From Pseudomonas akapageensis (GTDB lineage: Bacteria; Pseudomonadota; Gammaproteobacteria; Pseudomonadales; Pseudomonadaceae): 64,000 bases of DNA. Of this stretch, positions 46,955 to 58,142 are shown piece after piece. Numbering within the stretch: the stretch's first letter is position 1; each line of letters begins with the position of its first letter. The stretch spans positions 186,001-250,000 of the forward strand of contig NZ_VXCP01000016.1 of NCBI RefSeq assembly GCF_011355085.1, given 5' to 3'. The position numbers and the translations under genes are program-made. Under the pieces are notes generated by a model. The model made no database searches, was not told where the DNA came from, and saw nothing but the letters and a program-made list of their open reading frames with translations.

Positions 46955-49900
46955 ATGGCTGATCGGCACGACTATGTCGCCCTGGAGTGGGTCAAAGGCG
47001 AGATTGCCGAAACGCTGAAACTGGCCCGCCAGGGGCTGGAAGCCTTTGTTGCCGACGCGCATGAGACGGACGGGATCAAGCATTGCCTCGATTGCCTGCA
47101 TCAGGTCCACGGCAGCTTGCAGATCGTCGAGTTCTATGGCGCGGCCCTGCTCGCCGAGGAAATGGAAAAGCTCGCCCTGGCACTGCGTGGGGGAAAAGTA
47201 TCCCGACAGGCCGAGGCGGTGAGATGGCTGCTCAAGGCCATGGTGCAGCTGCCTGACTACCTGGAACAGGTGCAGAGCGCCCGGCGTGACTTGCCGCTGC
47301 AAGTGCTGCCTTTGATCAACGAGTTGCGCAGCGCCCGGGGTGAGGCACTGCTTTCGCAGGCTAGCCTGTTCAGGTTGACGTTGCTGACGCCCTCGGAACT
47401 GGATTCCGGCCAACCCGCTGAAAGCGGGCCTCCCCAATTACTGACCGGACATGCGCTCGTCGCTGATGAGCATACTCGACTGGAAGGCCCCGACCGCGAT
47501 GCGATGCGTTCGGTGGTGGCGGCCTTGTGCGAGGAGCTGGTACGGGTCAAGGAGCACCTGGACCTGTTCGTGCGCAGTGACAGGGAGCACACGGGCGACT
47601 TGATGAACCTGCTGCCGCCACTGCGGCAAATAGCCGATACCCTGGCGGTACTGGGCTTTGGCCAGCCGCGAAAGGTCATCATCGACCAGTTGTCCGTGGT
47701 CCAGGGGCTGGCCCAGGGGCACCGGGAACCCAGTGACTCGGTATTGATGGATGTTGCCGGGGCCTTGCTCTACGTCGAGGCGACGCTGGCCGGCATGATC
47801 GGGCCCAACGAGCAGGCCAGTCGGGAGCAGAGCCCCCTGCCGACTACGGATATGACCCTGATCTACCAGTTGGTCATCAAGGAGGCGCGCTTCGGCCTGC
47901 AGCAGGCAAAGGACTTGATTGTCGACTATATCGATTCGAATTGGGATCGACAGCGGCTGGCGCCTCTGCCGGAATTGCTTACGCAAATTCGCGGTGCACT
48001 GGCGATGATTCCCCTCCATCGTGCAGCCGGCTTGTTGCGAACCTGCAATGACTATATTCAGGCTCATCTGCTGTCCGAGCAGGGCCAGCCCCAGGGCGTC
48101 GAGCTCGAACGCCTGGCCGATGCGATTACCGGCATCGAATACTATCTGGAACGCTTGAGCGATGACCCCGAGTCCTCCGGCGAACAAGTTCTCGATGTTG
48201 CCGAGCAGAGTCTCGTCGACCTTGGCTATGAGCCTGTCGAACTCGAGGTGCCGGCACTCGGCGAAGTCCTCGGCCCGACCGAGGAGCCAGTGCTTGCGGA
48301 CATGCCGCCATCGGACAACTCGCAGGGGGTGCAATCGCTGGCCGACGCGCTGGCTCACCCGGTTTCGGGTTTCAATCCGCCCGCCCGATTCGTGCCGAGC
48401 AGCCTGCTGCCGCCGCCCGCCCATGAGCCACCGGTGGATGATGAGCTGCGCGAAGTCTTTCTCGAAGAAACGGCAGAGGTACTGCAGGTGTTGCATGAAC
48501 ACCTGCCGCGTTGGGCCGCCAACCCGGGCGCAGAGCAGGAACTGATCGAATTGCGCCGGGCTTTCCACACGCTCAAGGGCAGTGGCCGCATGGTTCATGC
48601 GCTGGTGTTGGGCGAACTGGCGTGGGCTGCGGAAAACCTCCTCAATCGGGTGCTGGAACAGAGTGTCCGGCCAGTGCCCGAGATTGCCGACCTGCTCGAT
48701 GAAGTGCTTGAACTCTTGCCGGCACTGGTCTGCGAGTTTGCCGAACAGCGTCAGCGTCAGCGCGACGATGTCGACCTGTTGGCGGCTCGCGCACACCTGT
48801 TGGCCAAGGGCGAACGACTGCCGCTGGATCCTGTCACTCATGACGCGGCCATCGATCCGCAATTGCTGGAAATCTTCCGCAATGAGGCGCTCAACCATCT
48901 GGCCAGCCTTGACCGTTATCTGCACGTGACGCACGAGCAGTTACCCTTGATGGTCAGTGATCCTTTGCAACGCGCCTTGCATACACTCAAGGGCAGTGCC
49001 TACATGGCCGGGGTGCTGCCGATCGCTACGCTGGCCACGGCTCTGGATCTGCTTGCGCGAGAATTCAAGGCTCACCTGATCCCGTTGGAAAGGGAAGACA
49101 TCTCACTCCTGCAAGCGGCCGAACCCTTGTTGCGTCAAGGGCTTGACCATCTCTCCAGCGACCCGTTGAAACCGATTGAAGGTGCGCAAAGGCTGATCGA
49201 GCGCATCGAGCAAGCGGTAGCCTCGCGTCTGGAGGCCATTTTGAGTGCGCCCAGCAGTAACCTGCGACTCAAGCGCGATCCGCAATTGATTGCCGGTTTT
49301 CTCGCCCAGGGCATGGATATTCTGCTCGATGCCGAATCGCTGCTGCGCCGCTGGCAGTTGCATCCCGGCGAGCGTCAGGAGCTGACAGCCCTGCTCGATG
49401 AGTTGACGACGCTGGGCGAAGGGGCGCACCTGGCGGACCTGGTTCAGGTTGATGAGCTGTGTGAGGCATTGCTCGATCTGTACGGTGCAGTGGAAGAAAG
49501 CAGCCTGGCGGTCAGTGAGCGCTTTTTCCACGAGGCCGAGAGCGCTCATGAAGCCTTGATCAACATGCTCGATCAACTTGCCGCTGGCCAGGAAGTCGAT
49601 GCCCGGCCCGACCGGGTCAATGCCTTGCGCGATCTGCTTGAAGAGGGCTTGCACCCTTCGGCAACCGGTCTGATTCAGAGCGGCAGCGATCGAACCACGA
49701 CCATCACCGAATTGTCCACGGCGACACAGCGCATTGCCGGCAGCAGTACGTCCACTCCCGAGCTTGACGACGAGATCGTTTCAATTTTTCTCGAAGAAGC
49801 CGTCGATATACTCGACAGCGCCGGCCAGGCCCTGCAGCGCTGGCTGCAAGACCCGGACAATGCGGTGCCGCTGTCGTCATTGCAACGCGATTTGCACACG

Positions 49901-52507
49901 CTCAAGGGCGGTGCACGGATGGCTGAAATAGGCCCGGTTGGCGATCTTGGCCATGAGTTGGAGTCTCTCTACGAGGGGCTTGTCGACCGACGCTACAGCC
50001 ATTCGGGCGAACTGGCCCGCTTGCTGCAAAACAGCCATGACCGGCTGGCCCAGATGCTCGAACAACTGCAGAACCAGCAGCCCCTGAGTGAGCCGATCGC
50101 GTTGATCGAAGCGATCCGGGCGTACCGCCAGAACAGCGGCCAGCCGTTGGCTGCCGACGCCAGGCCAGCGGTGCCGGACCTGGTGTCTTCTACCGGCGAA
50201 CAGGATGCGCCAGCGGCTGACAATGAACTGCTGGAAATCTTCCTCGAGGAAGGCTTCGATATCGTCGAAAGTTCGGGGGCCGCGTTGCTGCGCTGGCAGG
50301 CCGAGCCGCGAAACACGCTGGAAGTGGAAAACCTTCTGCGCGACCTGCACACCCTCAAAGGTGGCGCACGCATGGTCGAAATTGCCGCCATCGGTGACCT
50401 CGCCCACGAGTTGGAATTTCTTTACGAAAGCCTGTCGGCCGGCCATTTGCAACCCAGCGCCGAACTGTTCAGCCTGTTGCAGAATTGCCACGACCGGTTG
50501 GCGCACATGCTCGATGCCGTGCGTCTGCATCAGCCGGTGATTGCCGCCACGGCCTTGATTGAATGTATTCGCACCTTCAGCAGCCCGTCGCTTGAAACGC
50601 AGCCTGAGGCAGAGCCCGCGACTGCCGCGCAGGAAAGCGCGCCAGTGCCCGAGCGAGCGCCGGCGGACATGGTCAAGGTCGCGGCGGAGCTGCTGGACGA
50701 CTTGGGTAACCTGGCGGGCGAGACTTCGATTTTCCGGGGGCGGATCGAGCAGCAGGTCAATGATGCCCAGATCGCCTTGAACGAGATGGAAACCACCATC
50801 GAGCGGATGCGTGATCAGTTGCGCCGGCTCGACACCGAGACCCAGGGCAGGATCCTCAGCCAGCAGAGGGTGGATACCGAGCGTCAGGATTATGAAGAGT
50901 TCGACCCTCTGGAAATGGACCGCCATTCGCAGCTGCAGCAGTTGTCGCGAGCGTTGTTCGAGTCTGCCTCCGACCTGCTGGATCTGAAGGAGACCCTGGC
51001 TGCACGCAGCCATGAAGCGCAAACCTTGCTGGCCCAGCAGGCACGGGTCAATACGCAATTGCAGGAAGGTCTGATGCGTACGCGCATGGTGCCCTTCGGG
51101 CGCATGCTCCCGCGTTTGCAGCGGATTGTCCGACAGGTGTCCAGCGAGTTGGGCAAGCAGGTCGAGTTCGTAGTCGGGAATGCCGAGGGCGAGATGGATC
51201 GCAGCGTTCTGGAGCGCATGGTCGCGCCACTTGAACACATGCTGCGCAATGCCGTCGACCATGGCCTGGAACCTCGCGAGGTGCGTCTGGCCGCCGGCAA
51301 GCCGGAGCAGGGCCTGATTACCCTGAACCTGGTGCACGAGGGCGCCGACATCGTTATCGAGATGAGCGATGACGGCGCCGGTGTGCCACTTGAAGCTGTC
51401 CGTCGTAAAGCGATCAAGCGAGGGCTGCTGGATCCGGCGGCCGAGATCAGCGACCACGACGTGATGCAGTTCATTCTTGAACCGGGCTTCTCCACAGCCG
51501 AGAAGATTACCCAGATATCCGGCCGTGGCGTGGGCATGGATGTAGTGGCCGAGGAGGTCAAGCAGCTGGGTGGCTCGATGGTCATCGATTCGAGCCCGGG
51601 CAAAGGAGCACGCTTCCTGATACGCCTGCCGTTCACGGTCTCGGTCAATCGCGCCTTGATGGTGCAATGCGGCGAGGAACAGTACGCGATCCCCCTGAAC
51701 ACCATCGAAGGCATTGTCCGGGTGCTGCCCTCCGAACTCGAGGGCTACTACCAGCTCGAACCACCGCGCTATCAGTACGCCGGGCACAGCTACGAATTGC
51801 GCTATCTCGGCGAGCTGCTGCAAGGCCCCCGCCAGCCCAAACTGTTGGGGCAGAACTTGCCGTTGCCGGTGCTGCTGGTGCATTCCCACGACCACCAGGT
51901 CGCGGTCCAGGTCGATGCGGTGGCCGGTTCACGGGAAATCGTGGTCAAAAGCCTGGGGCCACAGTTCAATGCCGTACAGGGGCTTTCCGGTGCCACCATT
52001 CTGGGGGACGGGCGCGTCGTCCTGATTCTCGATCTGCTGGCCCAGATCCGTGTGCTGCAGGCGCGGCATTCGGCCCAGGTCTCGTCGCGGATTGAGGGGG
52101 CGTCGCTGCGCACCGCCGATGTCGAGCAGGCAAGGCCGTTGCTGGTGCTGGTCGTCGACGATTCGGTGACGGTGCGCAAGGTGACCAGCCGCCTGCTCGA
52201 GCGCCACGGGATGAACGTCCTGACGGCCAAGGACGGGGTCGATGCCATGGAGTTGATGCAGGAACACACCCCCGACATCCTGTTGCTGGACATCGAAATG
52301 CCGCGTATGGATGGCTTCGAAGTGGCGACCCAGGTACGGCGCGATGCCCGGCTCAAGGACTTGCCCATCATCATGATCACCTCGCGAACCGGGCAGAAGC
52401 ACCGGGACCGGGCCATGGCCATCGGCGTCAATGATTACCTGGGCAAGCCCTATCAAGAGTCGGTATTGCTCGAGAGCATTGCTCAATGGAGTAGAAGCCA
52501 TGCTTGA
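46955..52507 (+). CDS. chpA: Hybrid sensor kinase ChpA (CheA-type)
   Basis: The 1850-residue kinase begins with FimL-like helical modules, including H49 in LHQVHGS and a degenerate site with T343 (LTQIRGAL). Canonical Hpt sites are H538, H676, H981 and H1132, each in HTLKGS or HTLKGG; T818 in LTTLGEGAHL aligns as a threonine variant. Dimerisation, ATPase (HMLRNAVDHG, DDGAGVP, GRGVGMDVV), CheW and a receiver domain with D1779 (LLDIEMPRMDG) follow. The P. aeruginosa protein is about 2470 residues, so this one is shorter by a few modules. No frameshift is seen. Confidence 0.95.
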   Translation: MADRHDYVALEWVKGEIAETLKLARQGLEAFVADAHETDGIKHCLDCLHQVHGSLQIVEFYGAALLAEEMEKLALALRGGKVSRQAEAVRWLLKAMVQLPDYLEQVQSARRDLPLQVLPLINELRSARGEALLSQASLFRLTLLTPSELDSGQPAESGPPQLLTGHALVADEHTRLEGPDRDAMRSVVAALCEELVRVKEHLDLFVRSDREHTGDLMNLLPPLRQIADTLAVLGFGQPRKVIIDQLSVVQGLAQGHREPSDSVLMDVAGALLYVEATLAGMIGPNEQASREQSPLPTTDMTLIYQLVIKEARFGLQQAKDLIVDYIDSNWDRQRLAPLPELLTQIRGALAMIPLHRAAGLLRTCNDYIQAHLLSEQGQPQGVELERLADAITGIEYYLERLSDDPESSGEQVLDVAEQSLVDLGYEPVELEVPALGEVLGPTEEPVLADMPPSDNSQGVQSLADALAHPVSGFNPPARFVPSSLLPPPAHEPPVDDELREVFLEETAEVLQVLHEHLPRWAANPGAEQELIELRRAFHTLKGSGRMVHALVLGELAWAAENLLNRVLEQSVRPVPEIADLLDEVLELLPALVCEFAEQRQRQRDDVDLLAARAHLLAKGERLPLDPVTHDAAIDPQLLEIFRNEALNHLASLDRYLHVTHEQLPLMVSDPLQRALHTLKGSAYMAGVLPIATLATALDLLAREFKAHLIPLEREDISLLQAAEPLLRQGLDHLSSDPLKPIEGAQRLIERIEQAVASRLEAILSAPSSNLRLKRDPQLIAGFLAQGMDILLDAESLLRRWQLHPGERQELTALLDELTTLGEGAHLADLVQVDELCEALLDLYGAVEESSLAVSERFFHEAESAHEALINMLDQLAAGQEVDARPDRVNALRDLLEEGLHPSATGLIQSGSDRTTTITELSTATQRIAGSSTSTPELDDEIVSIFLEEAVDILDSAGQALQRWLQDPDNAVPLSSLQRDLHTLKGGARMAEIGPVGDLGHELESLYEGLVDRRYSHSGELARLLQNSHDRLAQMLEQLQNQQPLSEPIALIEAIRAYRQNSGQPLAADARPAVPDLVSSTGEQDAPAADNELLEIFLEEGFDIVESSGAALLRWQAEPRNTLEVENLLRDLHTLKGGARMVEIAAIGDLAHELEFLYESLSAGHLQPSAELFSLLQNCHDRLAHMLDAVRLHQPVIAATALIECIRTFSSPSLETQPEAEPATAAQESAPVPERAPADMVKVAAELLDDLGNLAGETSIFRGRIEQQVNDAQIALNEMETTIERMRDQLRRLDTETQGRILSQQRVDTERQDYEEFDPLEMDRHSQLQQLSRALFESASDLLDLKETLAARSHEAQTLLAQQARVNTQLQEGLMRTRMVPFGRMLPRLQRIVRQVSSELGKQVEFVVGNAEGEMDRSVLERMVAPLEHMLRNAVDHGLEPREVRLAAGKPEQGLITLNLVHEGADIVIEMSDDGAGVPLEAVRRKAIKRGLLDPAAEISDHDVMQFILEPGFSTAEKITQISGRGVGMDVVAEEVKQLGGSMVIDSSPGKGARFLIRLPFTVSVNRALMVQCGEEQYAIPLNTIEGIVRVLPSELEGYYQLEPPRYQYAGHSYELRYLGELLQGPRQPKLLGQNLPLPVLLVHSHDHQVAVQVDAVAGSREIVVKSLGPQFNAVQGLSGATILGDGRVVLILDLLAQIRVLQARHSAQVSSRIEGASLRTADVEQARPLLVLVVDDSVTVRKVTSRLLERHGMNVLTAKDGVDAMELMQEHTPDILLLDIEMPRMDGFEVATQVRRDARLKDLPIIMITSRTGQKHRDRAMAIGVNDYLGKPYQESVLLESIAQWSRSHA

Positions 52508-52964
52508 TCATTTGTCGGGCACGACGCGTAGTAGCGTGACTGGGTTGCTGCTGCCACTCGCCGACCGTTGCCTGCTGCTGCCGAATGTGGCCGTCGCCGA
52601 GTTGATCGGCTATCAGCACGCCACGGCAGGGCCTTTTGAACCGGCCTGGAGTCTGGGGCAAATCAGCTGGCGCAAGCAGCGGGTGCCGCTGATCAGTTTC
52701 GAGGCAACCTGCACCGGGCAGCCGGTAATCGGCGAGCGGGCGCGAATCGTTGTGCTCAATGCCTTGGGTGACAGCCGGCTTCGTTTCATTGCTCTGTTGG
52801 TCCAGGGTATCCCGCGCTCGTGCAAGATCGATAACCAGTTGAACTATGTCGACGTACCGCTGCTGCCGCTGGAGCGTGCGGCCGTGCAAGTGGGGGAGCA
52901 GGTGGCAAGGGTGCCGGATCTGGATGGGCTTGAGAGGATGCTGATGGAGGCAGGACTCGCCTGA
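52500..52964 (+). CDS. chpC: CheW-like protein ChpC
   Basis: The 154-residue CheW-domain protein starts eight bases before the chpA stop, so translation is coupled. It shares SVTGLLLPLADRCLLLPNVAVAEL and LGQISWRKQRVPLISFE with ChpC of P. aeruginosa, which links further receptors to ChpA. In P. aeruginosa chpB lies between chpA and chpC; here nothing does. A REP doublet begins three bases after its stop. Confidence 0.92.
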   Translation: MLDHLSGTTRSSVTGLLLPLADRCLLLPNVAVAELIGYQHATAGPFEPAWSLGQISWRKQRVPLISFEATCTGQPVIGERARIVVLNALGDSRLRFIALLVQGIPRSCKIDNQLNYVDVPLLPLERAAVQVGEQVARVPDLDGLERMLMEAGLA

Positions 52965-52966
52965 CG

Positions 52967-53076
52967 CTCGTTCCCACGCTCTGCGTGGGAATGCATCCTG
53001 CGATGTTCTGCGTCGCACCCGGACGACGACGCTGGAGCGTCTGACCCGGCATTCCCACGCGGAGCGTGGGAACGAG
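52967..53076. repeat. REP doublet (REPIN), CTCGTTCCCACGC family
   Basis: Inverted arms at 52967-52994 and 53049-53076 are the same as those at 4402-4499; the spacer carries a GACGCTGGAGCGTC hairpin. It lies between chpC and the hemolysin-III gene and may act as a boundary of the chp transcript. Confidence 0.85.
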
Positions 53077-53111
53077 AGGCGCTGCCTTCAAACACAGGAG
53101 GACTGAACTGC

Positions 53112-53729
53112 ATGTACCACGGCGAGCGTTTCAACGCCTGGACCCACCTGGTGGGTGCCGTGCTGGCTTTTATCGGTGTTGCCTGGCTGATAGTCATGGC
53201 AAGCCTGCAAGGGGATCCATGGAAGATTGTCAGCATGGCGATCTATGGGGCTACCTTGCTGGTGCTCTACAGCATTTCCACGGTCTATCACAGCGTCCAG
53301 GGGCGGGCGAAGGTGATCATGCGCAAGCTCGATCACTTGTCGATCTACTTGCTGATTGCCGGCAGCTACACGCCGTTTTGTCTGGTTACGCTGCGGGGCC
53401 CCTGGGGCTGGAGCCTGTTCGGCATTGTCTGGGGGCTGGCGCTGATCGGCATGCTGCAAGAGATCAAGCCGCGCTCGGAAGCGCGTGTCCTGTCGATCAT
53501 CATTTATGCCGTGATGGGCTGGATCGTGCTGGTCGCGGTCAAACCCTTATTGGCCGCCCTGGGCCGTGCAGGCTTCACCTGGTTGGCCGCGGGCGGGGTG
53601 TTCTACACCGTCGGTATCATCTTTTTTGCCTACGACAGCCGATTCCGCCACTGGCATGGCATCTGGCACTTGTTTGTCATTGCCGGGAGTCTGCTGCACT
53701 TCGTGGCGATTTTCTTCTACGTGCTCTAG
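53112..53729 (+). CDS. Hemolysin III / PAQR family membrane protein
   Basis: The 205-residue protein has seven hydrophobic segments and the PAQR residues: STVYHS early, HLSIYLLIAGSYTPFCL with the acidic DH pair before it, and WHGIWHLFVIAGSLLHF at the end, where the histidines would bind zinc. Members are called hemolysin III, but no toxin role is shown for this type. AGGAG is before the ATG at 53112. Its stop overlaps the converging rsmE by four bases. Confidence 0.9.
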   Translation: MYHGERFNAWTHLVGAVLAFIGVAWLIVMASLQGDPWKIVSMAIYGATLLVLYSISTVYHSVQGRAKVIMRKLDHLSIYLLIAGSYTPFCLVTLRGPWGWSLFGIVWGLALIGMLQEIKPRSEARVLSIIIYAVMGWIVLVAVKPLLAALGRAGFTWLAAGGVFYTVGIIFFAYDSRFRHWHGIWHLFVIAGSLLHFVAIFFYVL

Positions 53730-54445
53730 AAGTCTCCCCAGAGCTGCTGGGCAACCGCCAGCGCCACCACAGGGGCCGTTTCGGTGCGCAGCACGCGCGG
53801 ACCCAGGCGGGCGGCGTGAAAGCCCGCGGCCTTGGCCTGGTCCACTTCGCTATCGGTCAATCCACCTTCAGGGCCGATCACAAATGCCAGGTTCGCAGGT
53901 TTTGCATGACTGACCAACGGCTCGGCCACCGGGTGCAGCACCAGCTTCAATTCGGCTTCGGTGTGCTTGAGCCAATCACTCAGGGCCAGGGGCGAATGGA
54001 TCACCGGCACCGTGGAGCGGCCACATTGCTCGCAGGCGCTGACCGCAATCTGCCGCCAGTGGGCCAGACGCTTGTCGGCGCGTTCGTCCTTGAGGCGAAC
54101 TTCGCAGCGCTCGCTGACAATCGGGGTGATTTCAGTGACACCCAGCTCGGTGGCTTTCTGGATCGCCCAGTCCATGCGTTCGCCACGGGACAGACCCTGG
54201 CCCAGATGAATGGGCAAGGACGATTCCCGCTGGCCGGTGAATTGCTCATCGAGTTGCACTCGTACGCGTTTCTTGCCGACTTCCAGCAATTGGCCGCGGT
54301 ATTCCTGGCCGCTGCCGTCGAACAGTTGCACGGCATCGCCTTCGACCATGCGCAGAACACGGCCGATATAGTGGGCCTGGGCCTCAGGCAGTTCATGCTC
54401 ACCCAGGCTCAGGGGAGCATCGATGAAAAAGCGCGACAATCTCAT
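53726..54445 (-). CDS. rsmE: 16S rRNA (uracil1498-N3)-methyltransferase
   Basis: The 239-residue SPOUT enzyme starts with the PUA-like RLSRFFIDAPLSLGE and has the knot motif FVIGPEGGLTDSEV and RLGPRVLRTETA that bind SAM. It makes m3U1498 in 16S rRNA. It lies before bioA's end in the same direction with a gap of 54 bases and converges with the hemolysin-III gene. Confidence 0.95.
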   Translation of the reverse strand: MRLSRFFIDAPLSLGEHELPEAQAHYIGRVLRMVEGDAVQLFDGSGQEYRGQLLEVGKKRVRVQLDEQFTGQRESSLPIHLGQGLSRGERMDWAIQKATELGVTEITPIVSERCEVRLKDERADKRLAHWRQIAVSACEQCGRSTVPVIHSPLALSDWLKHTEAELKLVLHPVAEPLVSHAKPANLAFVIGPEGGLTDSEVDQAKAAGFHAARLGPRVLRTETAPVVALAVAQQLWGDF

Positions 54446-54499
54446 GGTCTGACTCTTTAAAAAACGGGAACAGGCGCATTGCTGCGCCTGGAAGCAGGG

Positions 54500-55906
<1,407 letters not shown>

Positions 55907-56124
55907 ATTTTCTCTCCTGGCAGCAACGGTCTGGACGTGCTCGGCAAACAATGCCGCAAGCCTATGCAATGCCCGGCCGCGGGACAACCCATCAAACCCA
56001 ATCTATGCTTTGCAAACGCCCCCCCAGTTCACCGCTGGCAGGGCTTTGAGGCGTGGCGTATCCTGCGCGCTCAATTGACCTTCCGGGGAATATTTCCCCA
56101 TTGCCTTGATCCGGAGTTCGCAGA

Positions 56125-57912
56125 ATGTCTGCTGGTTGGCTACGCGCCTGTGCGCTGGTTTTGATAGGACTGTTCAGCGTTTCGGCGCTGGCCAAGGACA
56201 AGCAATCGACGGCCATTGTGGTCGGGGGCGGCTTGGCGGGGCTGACGGCAGCGTATGAGCTGCAGAACAAAGGCTGGCAGGTCACGCTGCTCGAAGCCAA
56301 GCCGGACATGGGCGGTCGCTCGGGCCTGGCCGCCAGCGAGTGGATCGGCAACAGCAAGGCTCAGCCGGTGCTCAATAGCTACCTGGACGCCTTCAAGCTG
56401 AGCACGCTGCCGGCGCCGGAGTTTGTACGTGTCCCCAGCTATCTGATCGATGGCGAATATTTCACTGCCGCCGATCTGGCCACCAAGCAACCGGCAACCG
56501 CAGAAGCACTCAAGCGCTACGAAAAGACCCTGGACGAACTGGCGGCCTCGATCAGCGATCCGGAAAACCCGGCCGCCAACAGCACGCTGTTCGCCCTGGA
56601 TCAGATCAACGTATCGAACTGGCTGGACAAGCTGCAACTGCCCACGACCGCGCGCCAGCTGGTCAACCAGCAGATCCGGACCCGCTATGACGAACCTTCG
56701 CGCCTGTCGCTGCTGTACTTCGCTCAGCAGACCCGGGTCTACCGTGGTGTCAGCGACCGCGACCTGCGCGCCGCACGACTGCCAGGCGGTAGCCCGGTAT
56801 TGGCCCAGGCTTTCGTCAAACAGCTGAAAACCATCAAGACCAGCTCCCCGGTCTCGGCGATTACTCAGGACAAGGACGGCGTGACCGTGAGCGTCGGTAC
56901 GGTCAGCTACAAGGCTGACTATGTCGTACTGGCGGTACCGCTGCGGGCGCTGAACAAGATTCAGCTGACGCCATCGCTCGATACGCTGCACCTCAATGCG
57001 ATCAAGGGCACCAACTACGGTTGGCGCGATCAACTGATGCTGAAATTCAGCAATCCGGTCTGGGACAGCAAGGCTCGCCTGTCCGGTGAGATCTACAGCA
57101 ATACCGGCCTGGGCATGCTCTGGATCGAACCGGCCATCAAGGGTGGCGCCAATGTGATCATCAACCTGTCCGGCGATAACGCCCGACTGCTGCAGACCTT
57201 CGGCGACAAGCAAATGGCCGACCAGGTACTGATTCGCCTGCACGCCTTCTACCCGAAGGCGCGCGGTGCCTTCACCGGCTATGAAATTCGTCGCTACAGC
57301 ACCGACCCGGGCACGGGCGGCGCGTACCTGGCATTCGGCCCTGGCCAGATCAGCAAATACTGGCGCCTGTGGGAGCGTCCGGTACAACGGGTAGTCTTCG
57401 CTGGTGAGCACACCGACGCCTTGTACCCGGGCACCCTGGAAGGCGCACTGCGCAGTGGTCAGCGGGCCGCATCCCAGGTCCAAGGCCTGTCTGCGGGTAA
57501 ATCCTTCGACCCGGTGAGTGCTGCACCGGTAGCTGCAGCGGCTGCTGTCGCCGCCAAGGAAAGCAAAGGCGGGTTCTTCTCCAACCTGTTTGGTGGTTCG
57601 GACAAGGCTGCCAGCAAGCCGGTCGAAAAAGTGGCCGAAGTTCCTGCGCAGCCGGTACCGGCGCCAGTAGCTCCTGTGGCAGCTCCCGTAATCGCACCTG
57701 CACCTGTCGCTGCTCCGCAGGCCAAGGTCGAACCGGTGAAGACCGCGCCTGTTAAAAAGGCTCCAGCCAAAGCCCAGCCGGCGAAGAAACCGGTCGCCAA
57801 GGCCGAAGCGGTCAAGAAGCCTGCGGCACAGGCCAAGCCGGCACCGGCCAAGGAACAAGCCGCTAAAAAGCCTGCTGCCAAGCCGGCGACCGTCGCTGAC
57901 GCCAAGTCATAA
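56125..57912 (+). CDS. Exported FAD amine oxidase with Lys/Ala/Pro-rich tail
   Basis: The 595-residue protein has an N-terminal signal-like segment (ACALVLIGLFSVSALAKDK), the FAD motif IVVGGGLAGLTAAYELQ, the flavin amine oxidase EAKPDMGGRSG, and the C-terminal FAD contact AGEHTDALYPGTLEGALRSG (about residue 430). Beyond about residue 450 a low-complexity tail of 140 residues follows: an amphipathic GGFFSNLFGG, then AP repeats and KPAAK-type basic repeats like histone-like tails. The substrate is unknown, an amine or polyamine being possible. It is divergent from bioA by 218 bases. Confidence 0.82.
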   Translation: MSAGWLRACALVLIGLFSVSALAKDKQSTAIVVGGGLAGLTAAYELQNKGWQVTLLEAKPDMGGRSGLAASEWIGNSKAQPVLNSYLDAFKLSTLPAPEFVRVPSYLIDGEYFTAADLATKQPATAEALKRYEKTLDELAASISDPENPAANSTLFALDQINVSNWLDKLQLPTTARQLVNQQIRTRYDEPSRLSLLYFAQQTRVYRGVSDRDLRAARLPGGSPVLAQAFVKQLKTIKTSSPVSAITQDKDGVTVSVGTVSYKADYVVLAVPLRALNKIQLTPSLDTLHLNAIKGTNYGWRDQLMLKFSNPVWDSKARLSGEIYSNTGLGMLWIEPAIKGGANVIINLSGDNARLLQTFGDKQMADQVLIRLHAFYPKARGAFTGYEIRRYSTDPGTGGAYLAFGPGQISKYWRLWERPVQRVVFAGEHTDALYPGTLEGALRSGQRAASQVQGLSAGKSFDPVSAAPVAAAAAVAAKESKGGFFSNLFGGSDKAASKPVEKVAEVPAQPVPAPVAPVAAPVIAPAPVAAPQAKVEPVKTAPVKKAPAKAQPAKKPVAKAEAVKKPAAQAKPAPAKEQAAKKPAAKPATVADAKS

Positions 57913-57934
57913 CGGCACACGTTGCATCACCTTC

Positions 57935-57958
57935 AGGCGCGATCGTCCGATCGCGCCT
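57935..57958 (+). terminator. GC-rich hairpin after the amine oxidase gene
   Basis: AGGCGCGATCG (57935-57945) pairs with CGATCGCGCCT (57948-57958) in a near-perfect palindrome; ATTCTT follows. The T tract is weak, so it could also be a protein-binding palindrome. Confidence 0.45.
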
Positions 57959-58142
57959 ATTCTTGATCCGGTCGCATGCTCATGCGATCGGTTCAAGGCT
58001 CCCAGGATGTTTATTAATGTTTCCTTAACGTGCCCGTCTCAGATTACCGATCGTATTTCCCGATATTTCAAAGCGAAATTTTCCGCTTTAATTCGATACG
58101 TAAATCTTTAGTCTTGAGCACAGTTCTTACAGGAAAACGGCA

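Noticed and set aside
49877..51895. 672-codon open frame antisense to chpA
   Set aside because: The sense frame has clear Hpt, ATPase and CheW motifs; the antisense product has shadow composition (Gln, His, Arg rich) and no family.
53112..53729. Hemolysin virulence factor
   Set aside because: The name is historical; the protein is a seven-helix PAQR family membrane protein and nothing here shows toxin function.
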